DNA of 64,000 bases, from contig NZ_ATTE01000001.1 in the NCBI RefSeq assembly GCF_000419525.1, forward strand, positions 1,488,001 through 1,552,000. The letters are read 5' to 3'. This document shows, piece after piece, positions 8,722-16,746 of this stretch (positions within the stretch are counted from its first letter, which is position 1; every line of letters starts with the position of its first letter). Below the pieces are notes generated by a model. The model was not told where the DNA came from. It did not search any database and saw nothing but the letters and a program-made list of their open reading frames with translations. Position numbers and translations under genes: made by a program. This DNA is from Leucothrix mucor DSM 2157. Its GTDB lineage: Bacteria > Pseudomonadota > Gammaproteobacteria > Thiotrichales > Thiotrichaceae.

Positions 8722-8836
8722 AGTACTCGTGTCATGCTGCTAAATCCTCATCAACTTCTTCGCTTTATGATAGTTTATTAGTAGAGTGCTTTGCACCTCA
8801 TCAAAAATTGAAACTATAAAGTTGGTAGAACAGTTA

Positions 8837-9529
8837 ATGCCGTCACAGACCATGATCGATATCACACCACCAGAAGCATGGGTTGAGCGTTTCCCAGGCC
8901 TTTCCCAGCTGGATGCTTCAACCAAGTCAGCCTTATTGGCAGGCAGTAAACTAGTCGATATCGCGATGGGCTCCAGTGTGTTCGCACCTGGAAAAACGGC
9001 CAGTAATCTGCTGTTTCTGCTTGAGGGTACGGTACGCGTGCAGCAAACCTCCAGCTCGGGTCATGAGATCGTGCTTTACCGCGCTCATGCCGGTGAAAGT
9101 TGCGTGATGACTAATGCTTGTCTGTTTGCCTATCAAGGTAACTCAGCAGAGGGGATTGCTGAAACGCCGGTGCAGGCTGCGAGTATTCCAAAGCAGCTCT
9201 TCGATAAGCTATTGGCTGAGTCGTCCTCATTTCGTGACTTTGTGCTCTACGCCTTTTCGCGGCGCATTACTGACTTGTTTCAGATGGTGGGTGAGGTGGC
9301 CTTTAAGCGCTTGGATGCTCGCCTGGCAGAGAAGCTGCTTGAGCTTGCAGATGAGAATGGAGTGGTTACCACGACGCATCAAAAGTTGTCGGTGGAGTTA
9401 GGTACTGCTCGCGAAGTGGTATCAAGGCATTTGAAGCAATTTCAGTTAAATGGTTTGGTGGAAGTGTCGCGCGGCAAGGTGGCTATTCTTGATCGGCCTG
9501 AGCTAATTGCGGTTTCCGAAAAAATATAA
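8837..9529 (+). CDS. Crp/Fnr-family transcription regulator
   Basis: About 230 residues. A cyclic-nucleotide-binding-like beta-barrel (GSSVFAPGKTASNLLFLLEG, then RVQQTSSSGHEIVLY) is followed by the long dimer helix and a C-terminal winged helix (HQKLSVELGTAREVVSRHLKQF recognition region). It lacks the N-terminal Cys cluster of FNR, so it is not an obvious iron-sulfur sensor; Cys residues at the CVMTNACLF segment might sense sulfur species, which is inference. Start choice is uncertain: ATG 8837 or 8852 fit better than the upstream 8786 start, which lacks a ribosome site. The next gene is a persulfide-dioxygenase-like enzyme with a Crp-type palindrome in its promoter, so that gene is the likely target. 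Confidence 0.85.
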   Translation: MPSQTMIDITPPEAWVERFPGLSQLDASTKSALLAGSKLVDIAMGSSVFAPGKTASNLLFLLEGTVRVQQTSSSGHEIVLYRAHAGESCVMTNACLFAYQGNSAEGIAETPVQAASIPKQLFDKLLAESSSFRDFVLYAFSRRITDLFQMVGEVAFKRLDARLAEKLLELADENGVVTTTHQKLSVELGTAREVVSRHLKQFQLNGLVEVSRGKVAILDRPELIAVSEKI

Positions 9530-9548
9530 TTTGCCCCGCTTCATGAGT

Positions 9549-9592
9549 TTGGTGACTAAGTCACCAACGGTACTTCTTTAAGGCTCTATACT
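9549..9592 (+). promoter_or_regulatory. Class II Crp/Fnr-type promoter of the metallo-hydrolase gene
   Basis: TTGGTGACTAAGTCACCAA (9549-9567) is a palindrome with perfect 9-bp arms around one central base. A -10 element TATACT lies at 9587-9592, placing the palindrome centre about 41 bp upstream of the predicted start of transcription (about 9599). That is the standard position for Crp/Fnr class II activation, and the neighbouring gene encodes such a regulator. Confidence 0.65.
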
Positions 9593-9626
9593 GTACAAAT
9601 CTAATAAAAGTTTTGAGAGGTGAATC

Positions 9627-10508
9627 ATGGACTACCCAGTCAATATGCAGTCTGTTCCAGAGGTTACGGCGTTTTTGGAAGAAGAAACCGGTACGATTTG
9701 TTACTTGGTTCGTGATCCTTCCAGCAAGCATTGCGCCATTATCGACAGTGTACTTAACTTTAACTTTTTCGCCGGACGCACCAGCTACGAGCATGCTGAT
9801 TCGGTGATCGCTGTGGTCGAGGCCGAAGGTTTAACGCTGGACTGGATTATTGAAACCCACGTCCATGCGGATCACTTAAGTGCTGCGCCTTACATTCAAA
9901 GTAAGCTGGGCGGTAAAATCGGCATCGGCGATCATATCCAAACCGTGCAAGAGACTTTCGGCATTTTCTATAATGAAGGCTCTGAATTTCAACGCGACGG
10001 TTCGCAGTTTGATCAGTTATTTAAAGATGGCGATACGTACCAAATCGGTAATATGCAAGGCTTTGCAATCTATGCACCAGGTCACACGCCAGCCTGCATG
10101 GCTCATGTGATTGGAAATGCAACCTTCACCGGCGATACCTTGTTTATGCCAGATAGTGGCTCTGCGCGGACTGACTTCCCAGGGGGTGATTCAGGTGTAC
10201 TGTATGACAGTATCCAGAAGATCTTGGCAATGCCGGATGATATGCGTTTGTTCATGTGCCACGACTATGGTGGAGAAGGTCGTGGAGTGGCTTGGGAAAC
10301 TACAGTTGCTGAGCAAAAAGCCAAGAATGTTGATTTTGGTGGTGACACTACGCGTGAAGAGTTCGTTGCTTTACGCGATAAGCTTAACTCTGGTTTGGCT
10401 GCGCCAAGGCTCATTATTCCATCGCTTCAGGTGAATATGCGAGCCGGTCATTTACCAGAAGATAAAGATGGTAATTTGATGTTGAAAGTACCGGTCAACA
10501 AGCTGTAA
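9627..10508 (+). CDS. MBL-fold hydrolase, persulfide dioxygenase-like (ETHE1/Blh group)
   Basis: 293 residues with metallo-beta-lactamase metal ligands: THVHADH (about residues 76-82), the His of APGHTPAC (about 152), Asp of FTGDTLF (about 171) and His of MCHDYG. The stretch PDSGSARTDFPGGD is typical of the ETHE1/Blh/CstB group, which bind one iron and oxidise glutathione persulfide or related sulfane sulfur. No rhodanese domain is fused. The good ribosome site GAGAGG lies ahead of ATG 9627. The upstream Crp/Fnr gene and promoter palindrome suggest induction by reactive sulfur, an inference. A strong terminator follows. Confidence 0.85.
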   Translation: MDYPVNMQSVPEVTAFLEEETGTICYLVRDPSSKHCAIIDSVLNFNFFAGRTSYEHADSVIAVVEAEGLTLDWIIETHVHADHLSAAPYIQSKLGGKIGIGDHIQTVQETFGIFYNEGSEFQRDGSQFDQLFKDGDTYQIGNMQGFAIYAPGHTPACMAHVIGNATFTGDTLFMPDSGSARTDFPGGDSGVLYDSIQKILAMPDDMRLFMCHDYGGEGRGVAWETTVAEQKAKNVDFGGDTTREEFVALRDKLNSGLAAPRLIIPSLQVNMRAGHLPEDKDGNLMLKVPVNKL

Positions 10509-10520
10509 GAATCATTTTTT

Positions 10521-10556
10521 CAGCCGCCACTGAATGGTGGCGGCTGGAGTTTTTTG
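10521..10556 (+). terminator. Rho-independent terminator after the MBL gene
   Basis: CAGCCGCCAC (10521-10530) pairs perfectly with GTGGCGGCTG (10537-10546) across a 6-base loop, followed by GAGTTTTTTG. Confidence 0.9.
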
Positions 10557-10887
10557 TACGTCTGCATCATTTAGTTATATCCTTTCAAAATTCGCTGCCC
10601 AGCGAGAGTATCCCTAAAAGTTCCTGAGCTTATTACATCTCTGATACGTCGGACCGTTGATTTTTTAATTAAAGTTAAATGTTAATAATGCTTTGTATCG
10701 TATTGATTTTAAATAATAAGAGATCTTCGATCTAAGTTCCTGTTATTTGATCAAAATACAGGGGAATGAAGTTGAAGCCGGGTCAATTTAGGAGAATGGA
10801 GGGTCCAAAAATCTAATTCACCACCATAGATATCAATCTAATATCAGTAAGTTATAGGGTTTTATTTACTATAATTGTTATGAGTTG
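10557..10887. other. AT-rich gene-free stretch
   Basis: About 330 bp without a supportable gene. It is AT-rich with stops in all frames. I see no repeat, RNA gene or clear promoter in it. Confidence 0.5.
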
Positions 10888-11128
10888 ATGGGATATGACG
10901 AGGATGATGCGTCAGGTGCTGAAAAGCCTTTGAGTGCTTTGATAATAGGAACCATTTCTGATGAAAGACGGCGGGTCTGGCGATGCACTAAATACCAATA
11001 AAACAATTACCTATAAAGCATTAGTGACAAATAACATTGCTTTGAAATACCTGGCTTAAATGCTCCATATTTTAGTGATGGTAAGCCTTTGACAGTGCAC
11101 GGCTTGTTGTTTTACTGGCAGGGCTAAA
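10888..11128 (+). pseudogene. Decayed gene, possibly a secreted or repeat protein
   Basis: Coding-like sequence split over two frames. ATG 10888 begins GYDEDDASGAEKPLSALIIG and then TISDE. A second frame from 10961 reads DGGSGDALNTNKTITYKALV then TNNIALK. A return to the first frame gives FEIPGLNAPYFSDGKPLTVH then GLLFYWQG before TAA at about 11128. The TITYKALVTNN piece resembles DUF11/cadherin-like surface repeats, but this is weak. It could instead be chance open frame; no complete product is possible. Confidence 0.35.
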
Positions 11129-11154
11129 CGTGATTGATTCGCAGTAAATAGTCA

Positions 11155-11195
11155 TAGCAGACCCATCTTTATTTTTAATTTTAGCGGGTCTGCTA
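11155..11195 (-). terminator. Stem-loop downstream of the isochorismatase gene
   Basis: TAGCAGACCC (11155-11164) and GGGTCTGCTA (11186-11195) are perfect 10-bp arms with a 21-base AT-rich loop, 15 bp past the stop of the minus-strand gene. There is no clear T-run, so a terminator role is tentative. Confidence 0.4.
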
Positions 11196-11209
11196 CTGTA
11201 TCTGATGGC

Positions 11210-11911
11210 TCAATCGGAGCGGCTACTTTGCATGATCTCAAACACATCTTCCGACTGGAGAACATGGCAATAAATCATATTGATAATCCTCAGCTCTTGC
11301 TCATGCAATTCATCGGTTGCAGCCGCACAGCAGTCTTCAACGACGACGACTTCAAAGCTCTCATCGGCGAGTGAGCGCACGGTGGAGCTCACACATTGAT
11401 CGGTGAAAATACCGGCTACCACCACAGATTTGATTCCCATATTCTGAAGAATCAGGCGCAGATTTGTTCCTGTGAGTGCGCTGTCTGTGGTTTTCAAAAC
11501 AGTGATTTCATCGCCTTGTGGTTCTAAAGCAGGCACGATCTGGCTATCGGCTCGGTCTTTGGGGAGTAGCAGGTAATTAAATCCCGGCTTTTTCTGGCTT
11601 AAGGAGCGATCCCTGCCATCGTCTTTTAAGCAGGCGATTCGCGCAAAAATAACTTCAATCCCAGCCTTACGGGATGCCTCAATCAACTCAGCCGTTTTGG
11701 GGATCACTTGCTGATTCATTCGTTGAAAGAACGGCTGCCAGCGCTGGCGCTCAGTCTCATCATCCGGCTCTTCCAGATAGGTATTCTGGATATCAATCAC
11801 TAATAACGCGGTTTGCTCAGCAGGCAAACTGATGTCTTCCGGCTCTGGGGCATTTTCATAATAGAAAGAACGGTAAGCGGTTTTCCAGTTACTCATTTGA
11901 TTTATCTCCAA
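11210..11911 (-). CDS. Isochorismatase-family cysteine hydrolase
   Basis: 233 residues. The family catalytic triad is visible: Asp in LLVIDIQNTYLE (about residue 40), Lys in VLKTTDSALTGT, and Cys in TDQCVSSTVRSL with the usual non-proline cis peptide region before it. The length and the Asp-Lys-Cys layout fit amidases of the cysteine hydrolase group (biuret, ureidoacrylate or N-carbamoyl hydrolases) rather than true isochorismatase, which would need different pocket residues. It follows the LytTR gene by 3 bp, so the two are cotranscribed and probably coupled. The physiological substrate cannot be read from the sequence. Confidence 0.85.
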   Translation of the reverse strand: MEINQMSNWKTAYRSFYYENAPEPEDISLPAEQTALLVIDIQNTYLEEPDDETERQRWQPFFQRMNQQVIPKTAELIEASRKAGIEVIFARIACLKDDGRDRSLSQKKPGFNYLLLPKDRADSQIVPALEPQGDEITVLKTTDSALTGTNLRLILQNMGIKSVVVAGIFTDQCVSSTVRSLADESFEVVVVEDCCAAATDELHEQELRIINMIYCHVLQSEDVFEIMQSSRSD

Positions 11912-11914
11912 CTA

Positions 11915-12745
11915 TTAGGGACATAACTGCCCAAATTTGCTTTCAACAACCTTACGGAAGGTTCGGCTAACGGGGACTTCTTTATCGCTGGCTAGCTTTA
12001 GTTTCATGCTTTGCCCTTCAACAATGACGCCTTTCACAGCCTCATGTGCAATCCAATGCGAGCGATGAACCTGCATGCCGAGTGCTGATGGCATCTGTTT
12101 TACAGCATCGGAGAAGCGGTGCAGTACCAAGCGAGACTCGGTGCTTGTGGTCACCAGTATGTAATGCTCCTGAGCTTCAATACAGCAGACACTGCCATCC
12201 AGCGGAGGCTCTAGCGAGTCGAGAAATCGTAATCTTACACTTCCATCATTCGAAGGTGTAAGTTCGGGTTCACGGTCTGGCTCTGGCGGCTGGCCAATTT
12301 GCAAAAGTACACGTGGTATCAGCAGCAAGCATCCAAGCACAATGTGATTATCAAGCTGATAGAAAAGCTCAAGCGCAAATGCGCTACTTCTGGAGGCTGG
12401 CTGTGTCGTATCATCATTTAAGCCCATCTCTGGTAATCCCACGATGATATCTAAGGCGGTAATGGCCAGCGTGAAGGGGATTAAGCTCAGCAGAATAGCC
12501 ACGGCATAACTGGCCCATATGGGGAGTAGGTGGCTCAAAAACTTCTCAACGGCAAACAGTGCAGTCACAAAGAAGGCCGCTTCAATCAGCACTCTGAAGA
12601 CCCAATAGAGGTAAGTACCCAGAACACCAAACAGTGCATATTGCGTGTTTTGATTGGCGGCTAGAGTCAAGCCAACCAACAGGGCTATTGCTACGATCCA
12701 AAACGCTTCAAACCGTAAAGAATTAAGCTTCAAAATTAGTGTCAC
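11915..12745 (-). CDS. Membrane-anchored LytTR DNA-binding regulator
   Basis: 276 residues. Four hydrophobic segments lie in the first ~155 residues (WIVAIALLVGLTLAA; VLIEAAFFVTALFAV; AVAILLSLIPFTLAI; IVLGCLLLIPRVLL). A charged linker follows, then a LytTR domain in the last ~100 residues (CCIEAQEHYILV, MQVHRSHWIAHEAVKGV, VPVSRTFRKVVE). Such proteins bind DNA from the membrane and have no receiver domain. The start is a GTG at 12745; an ATG four bases upstream opens only an eight-codon frame. It heads a two-gene unit with the cysteine hydrolase. Confidence 0.8.
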   Translation of the reverse strand: MTLILKLNSLRFEAFWIVAIALLVGLTLAANQNTQYALFGVLGTYLYWVFRVLIEAAFFVTALFAVEKFLSHLLPIWASYAVAILLSLIPFTLAITALDIIVGLPEMGLNDDTTQPASRSSAFALELFYQLDNHIVLGCLLLIPRVLLQIGQPPEPDREPELTPSNDGSVRLRFLDSLEPPLDGSVCCIEAQEHYILVTTSTESRLVLHRFSDAVKQMPSALGMQVHRSHWIAHEAVKGVIVEGQSMKLKLASDKEVPVSRTFRKVVESKFGQLCP

Positions 12746-12956
12746 TCATGTATTCATTCATGCTTCTTGAATGGATTTTTAGTTTTATGCTATTGAAAAA
12801 TAATATAAATAGAGTCAATGAGTGTATATGAAAATGGCCACCAATGGCACTGGCGAAATAAGCGAAATGTAGCCGTAAAATATCGATAATTTGTGTCTAT
12901 TATAGACCTCACAAACATAAGCACGTTTTCGCAAACCCACACAATCGAGGTGTTCC

Positions 12957-13604
12957 ATGAAATTATCTATCCTACTCGCGTTAAGTCTGACGGCAGTCTC
13001 TGCAGCCCAGTATGCCCATGCAGCAGAAGAAGACACATCCATGAGTTTTTTTGTGACCAGCGTTGGCTCTGGTAAAGGTGGCGATTTAGGCGGCCTTGAA
13101 GGCGCAGACAAACACTGCACAACTCTGGCTGAAGCCGCTGGCGTTAAAGGAAAAATCTGGCACGCATATTTAAGTACGCAAGAAGAAGGCAAGCGCGGCG
13201 TTTCTGCCCGTGATCGTATTGGTGAAGGCCCATGGCACAATGCTAAAGGTGAATTGATTGCTAGCAATTTAGATCAGCTGCACATCATGCCTAATATCGT
13301 AAAGACTACAGCACTGGATGAGAACGGTGAGCTGGTTAATGGTCGTGGCGATGCACCAAACCGTCATGACTTGTTAACGGGTACGATGGAAGACGGAACA
13401 GCCTACTTTCCAAGCGTGACTGAAGATCGTACTTGCAGCAACTGGACAAGTTCAGATGAAGGCAGTGCGACGCTGGGTCATCATGACAGACATGGTGGTG
13501 GCAACACTTCGTGGAATTCAGCGCACGGCTCACAAGGTTGCTCAATGGATGCGCTAGCTAAAACTGGCGGTACAGGCTTGTTTATGTGCTTCGCTTCTAA
13601 ATAA
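12957..13604 (+). CDS. Secreted protein, C-type-lectin/endostatin-like fold
   Basis: 215 residues with a clear signal peptide (MKLSILLALSLTAVSAAQYA, cleavage near AHA-AEED). The mature part starts SFFVTSVGSGKGGDLGGLEG and continues ADKHCTTLAEAAG, with four Cys in the body, an FFVTS opening and a C-terminal GLFMCF. This pattern is seen in hypothetical exported proteins compared with the endostatin/lectin fold. A central His/Gly-rich stretch (GHHDRHGGGN) may bind metal. A ribosome site GAGGTG precedes ATG 12957. It stands alone and the function is unknown. Confidence 0.7.
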   Translation: MKLSILLALSLTAVSAAQYAHAAEEDTSMSFFVTSVGSGKGGDLGGLEGADKHCTTLAEAAGVKGKIWHAYLSTQEEGKRGVSARDRIGEGPWHNAKGELIASNLDQLHIMPNIVKTTALDENGELVNGRGDAPNRHDLLTGTMEDGTAYFPSVTEDRTCSNWTSSDEGSATLGHHDRHGGGNTSWNSAHGSQGCSMDALAKTGGTGLFMCFASK

Positions 13605-13651
13605 GTAATAGCGTCTGATGCGTGCTTTTGTGTAAAAACAGAAGCACGCAT

Positions 13652-14257
13652 TTACGGCTTAGCCTTAGCCATTACCTTCAAAAATACTTCAGATGTTAGC
13701 CAAGCTTGCAGCCAGTGCTGTAGCTTCGGATAATCAGCCCCATCAAACCAAGCTTTATCAACATGCGCAAACTGACGCACAAATGGCATAGTGGCAATAT
13801 CGCTTAGCGTGATTGTCGGGCCAGATAAATAGGTTTGCTCTGCAAGCCTATCTTCCAATTTGTGTAAAAACACCTCTCCCTGCTGCCGATAATATTCAAG
13901 GCTTTGCTCAGGATGATGCGTTGCGTATTTATAACGATCCAACCAATGCTTAAAGTCGCCATCATTTTCAGCGATTAATGCCAGCGTATCGGCTAATTCA
14001 TTCTCCGGCGGCAGGAGTTGCTGCGGGTCATTTTGGCGCAGTGCCCAGAGCATAATATCAAGGCTTTCTTCCAATACGGTTCCATCTGCTAGCTGCAATA
14101 CTGGCACCGTTGCTTTAGGACTAATGGCTAGCATTTCCGCAGGCTTATTACTTAAAGCCACTTCATGAATCTCTACTGCTTGTGCTGCATAGTGCAGCGC
14201 TAAGCGGGCGCGAATGGCATAAGGGCAGCGGCGAAAAGAGTAGAGTATTGGAAGCAT
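13652..14257 (-). CDS. Glutathione S-transferase family protein (CPYA type)
   Basis: 201 residues. The thioredoxin-like N-terminal domain opens LYSFRRCPYAIRAR, with a Cys-Pro-Tyr-Ala motif where Cys would be the active residue, as in omega-like or YibF/GrxB-like transferases. TVPVLQLADG and ESLDIMLW give the glutathione gamma-Glu site (Glu-Ser). An all-helical C-terminal domain follows, with SDIATMPFVRQ as N-capping motif. It would reduce or deglutathionylate mixed disulfides. It is convergent with the secreted protein gene and not clearly in an operon. Confidence 0.8.
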   Translation of the reverse strand: MLPILYSFRRCPYAIRARLALHYAAQAVEIHEVALSNKPAEMLAISPKATVPVLQLADGTVLEESLDIMLWALRQNDPQQLLPPENELADTLALIAENDGDFKHWLDRYKYATHHPEQSLEYYRQQGEVFLHKLEDRLAEQTYLSGPTITLSDIATMPFVRQFAHVDKAWFDGADYPKLQHWLQAWLTSEVFLKVMAKAKP

Positions 14258-14365
14258 GGTTTACCTGTTAAGCAGTATCGAAGCCCGGTGCGTATCATCC
14301 GGGCTCGCTAGTTTAGGGCAAAAGCGTAGTACTGGAAAGCTTGCCCGAAATACTCATCTACGACC

Positions 14366-16078
14366 TTATTTTGCTCCGACACGAGTCATACCCAACTTCT
14401 CACGAAAATAATCCTCAATCATTTCTGCCACATCCTCACCTTCAATGTGTTTAGCCAAGTTCAGTTTTTCTCCGGTATGCAAGCTGGCAAATACCGAGAA
14501 ATACACCGTATGTTGATTACCAGATTGTGAGCGCATGGTTTCTTTCTTTTGGATGGTCGCAATGTCGGTAAAGGGAATTTGCTGGTTTTTGCTGAAGATG
14601 CCCAGTAGTCCCGTCGAGACGTTTAGCATTCTGTTTTTCAACACGACAGTAAGTGAGGAGAGTAGCCCTTTTAGACTAAAGATAAGCATAAGGCTACCAG
14701 CAATACACATCATCCAGAACACAAAGGCGGGCATTTCATCACGGAAGGTACTAACGATTCCGAGCATAAATCCACCCGAAATAGCCACAATAAGCTTGAG
14801 CGCCGGTTTGTAAAACATCGGGTAATGAACGCGTATTTCATTCCCTTGTTCCTGAAGTGGCAGGGAGTTGTTTAGGTTGACTTGGTTTCGATTGTCTACC
14901 CACTGTTTTGGCGCTTTGTATTTGACGGTTGATTGCTGACTGGTTCGATACACCGGTATTTCAAACGTCCGTTTGAGTTTGATGTCTGGTGACTCCACCT
15001 CAGCGCGCCACTCGTGCCAGCTATCATGCTTATCAATATCGGACTCCGGCAGGCCTTCTGGTACATCGAGGCAAAACTCAAGGCCATTGCTAATGCCGTG
15101 CGCGAAGTGCTTAGCCAGCGTATTGCCTTCCCAAATCAGATGCTCGTTTATCCGTCGGTTTTTACCCGAGCCAGAATACGATTTTCTAAGACACGAGACC
15201 TTCACGGTGTAACTGGCCAGCGCGGAGGTATTATTAGGCAGTGCTATTTTGCCTCCAATCTGCCCACCGATAGAGCCGGGAAATGGGGTCAGGCTTAATG
15301 GTGTTCTTCCAAACTGCCTGTGCTGTCTGATTGCTTTAATCATCAGGTAGATGAGGAATAAACCAGCCGCCGGAAAGAGGGCGAGTAGTGGCAGGATAAT
15401 TGCAGGAAAGTCATCAATAATCTCCGAGCCATTCGCTAGCAGCACCGGCCACGTGATCAGGTTCCAGATTAAGCTGAAAATAGTAATGCCAATCATTTCA
15501 AGTTTGGCGTTGGAGGTGATTTTATTATCGGCCCATTTAGGATTGGATAGCCAAGGTTTATCGGCCGTTTCTGGCGAGATAATACGAGTACTCCCTCTAA
15601 GGCCGAGATACATAATCCCGCCACCGACTAAACCGAAGGTGACTACAAAGATAGAGGCAAAGCCCAACATTCCCCAGCGTAGGTTGCGATCAATAATGGC
15701 TTCCTGAGGATTATCGGGGTTGTAAAGTACAGTGATGATTTTATCCGAGTGTCGAAGCCTGCTCGCCATATCTTGATGGTAGCTACCCACATTATCGCTG
15801 CCGGGATGCACCGATACCCGATCACCTTCATAGACGCGGCCATTCACCTCATAGATGTAATCTGCAGTCGCTTTATAGGTCGTGCTATCACCCGTGGTAT
15901 GAATGAGTTTTGAGGAAAGCAGTTTGGCGTCGACCGGCACCCATGATTGCATACGCACGGCATCGTAAAACGGGCTGCCGAGCATCATCACCAACATAAA
16001 TAAGGCCGGTAGCGCAAAGCACGCGCCGAATATAGCCAGGAACCAACTGCGTTTTGTTTCTTTGTGGGCGTTCTTCAT
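14366..16078 (-). CDS. DUF3592-domain membrane protein
   Basis: 570 residues. An N-terminal membrane helix (LAIFGACFALPALFMLVMML) is followed by a DUF3592 region with the typical VNGRVYEGDRVS and VLYNPDNPQEAIID. A second helix comes after it (ASIFVVTFGLVGGGIMYLG), with two more near residues 200-250 and a pair near 430-480. The loop between them looks like a beta-sandwich (SYTVKVSCLRK). The protein resembles uncharacterised DUF3592 proteins of marine gammaproteobacteria. Ribosome site AGGAA precedes ATG 16078. No function is known. Confidence 0.75.
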   Translation of the reverse strand: MKNAHKETKRSWFLAIFGACFALPALFMLVMMLGSPFYDAVRMQSWVPVDAKLLSSKLIHTTGDSTTYKATADYIYEVNGRVYEGDRVSVHPGSDNVGSYHQDMASRLRHSDKIITVLYNPDNPQEAIIDRNLRWGMLGFASIFVVTFGLVGGGIMYLGLRGSTRIISPETADKPWLSNPKWADNKITSNAKLEMIGITIFSLIWNLITWPVLLANGSEIIDDFPAIILPLLALFPAAGLFLIYLMIKAIRQHRQFGRTPLSLTPFPGSIGGQIGGKIALPNNTSALASYTVKVSCLRKSYSGSGKNRRINEHLIWEGNTLAKHFAHGISNGLEFCLDVPEGLPESDIDKHDSWHEWRAEVESPDIKLKRTFEIPVYRTSQQSTVKYKAPKQWVDNRNQVNLNNSLPLQEQGNEIRVHYPMFYKPALKLIVAISGGFMLGIVSTFRDEMPAFVFWMMCIAGSLMLIFSLKGLLSSLTVVLKNRMLNVSTGLLGIFSKNQQIPFTDIATIQKKETMRSQSGNQHTVYFSVFASLHTGEKLNLAKHIEGEDVAEMIEDYFREKLGMTRVGAK

Positions 16079-16171
16079 GAAAGTTCCTGTTTTTATTGTT
16101 GTTAATCAGGATTGTAATCAAGAAGTGAGGCGCTATCGAAAACGTGCGACTAATGGAGTAAAGTTTGCGGC

Positions 16172-16618
16172 TTACTTGGCCGCCGTGCGGACCGTGGATA
16201 GCAAAATACTGGTCTCGGATGACACAATCCCGCTGATATCCCGAATGCGCCCCAGCACCTCATCAAACTCGGCTAATGAACCGGCTTGTAACTCGATCAC
16301 CATATCCCAGTGGCCATTGGTGGAGTGAATCGCGGTTACGCAGGGCTCTTGCAGCAATTTAGCACGTACTTTTTTCAGCGACTGACCTTCCAGCTCAATA
16401 CTGGTATGCGCCCGCACCAGTGACAGCCCTTGGTCTGCAGCGGTTGAGATGAGGGTGGTGTAGCCGGTAATCACGCCTTTCTTTTCCAGCTTGTCGATGC
16501 GGTTTTGTACCGTGGCGCGAGAAACGCCAATGGTCGTGGCCAAGCGTGCCACCGGCTCACGTGCATTGCTGCGTAACAAACCAATTAATTGTCGATCAAT
16601 ATTATCAAGGCTATACAT
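16172..16618 (-). CDS. Lrp/AsnC-family transcription regulator
   Basis: 148 residues: an N-terminal winged helix (LDNIDRQLIGLLRSNAREPV, recognition helix GVSRATVQNRIDKLE) and a C-terminal RAM ligand-binding domain (VRAHTSIELEG, TAIHSTNGHWDMVIEL). Family members respond to amino acids. It is divergent from ctlX with 128 bp between starts, so it most likely controls ctlX in response to arginine or citrulline; that is inference from position. Confidence 0.9.
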   Translation of the reverse strand: MYSLDNIDRQLIGLLRSNAREPVARLATTIGVSRATVQNRIDKLEKKGVITGYTTLISTAADQGLSLVRAHTSIELEGQSLKKVRAKLLQEPCVTAIHSTNGHWDMVIELQAGSLAEFDEVLGRIRDISGIVSSETSILLSTVRTAAK

Positions 16619-16746
16619 ATCGCTAACTGAACTTATCAGAAAGTAATAATCATAAGCAATTTACCAGAGTTTATGCACTAATCTTTAGCTACGCGCGCTG
16701 AAATAATGGGTCACTTCGTTAATCAGCGCAATCAAGGCGGCCAAGC

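Noticed and set aside
12815..13267. Minus-strand frame opposite the secreted protein gene
   Set aside because: Overlaps a gene with signal peptide and ribosome site; sequence shows no domain.
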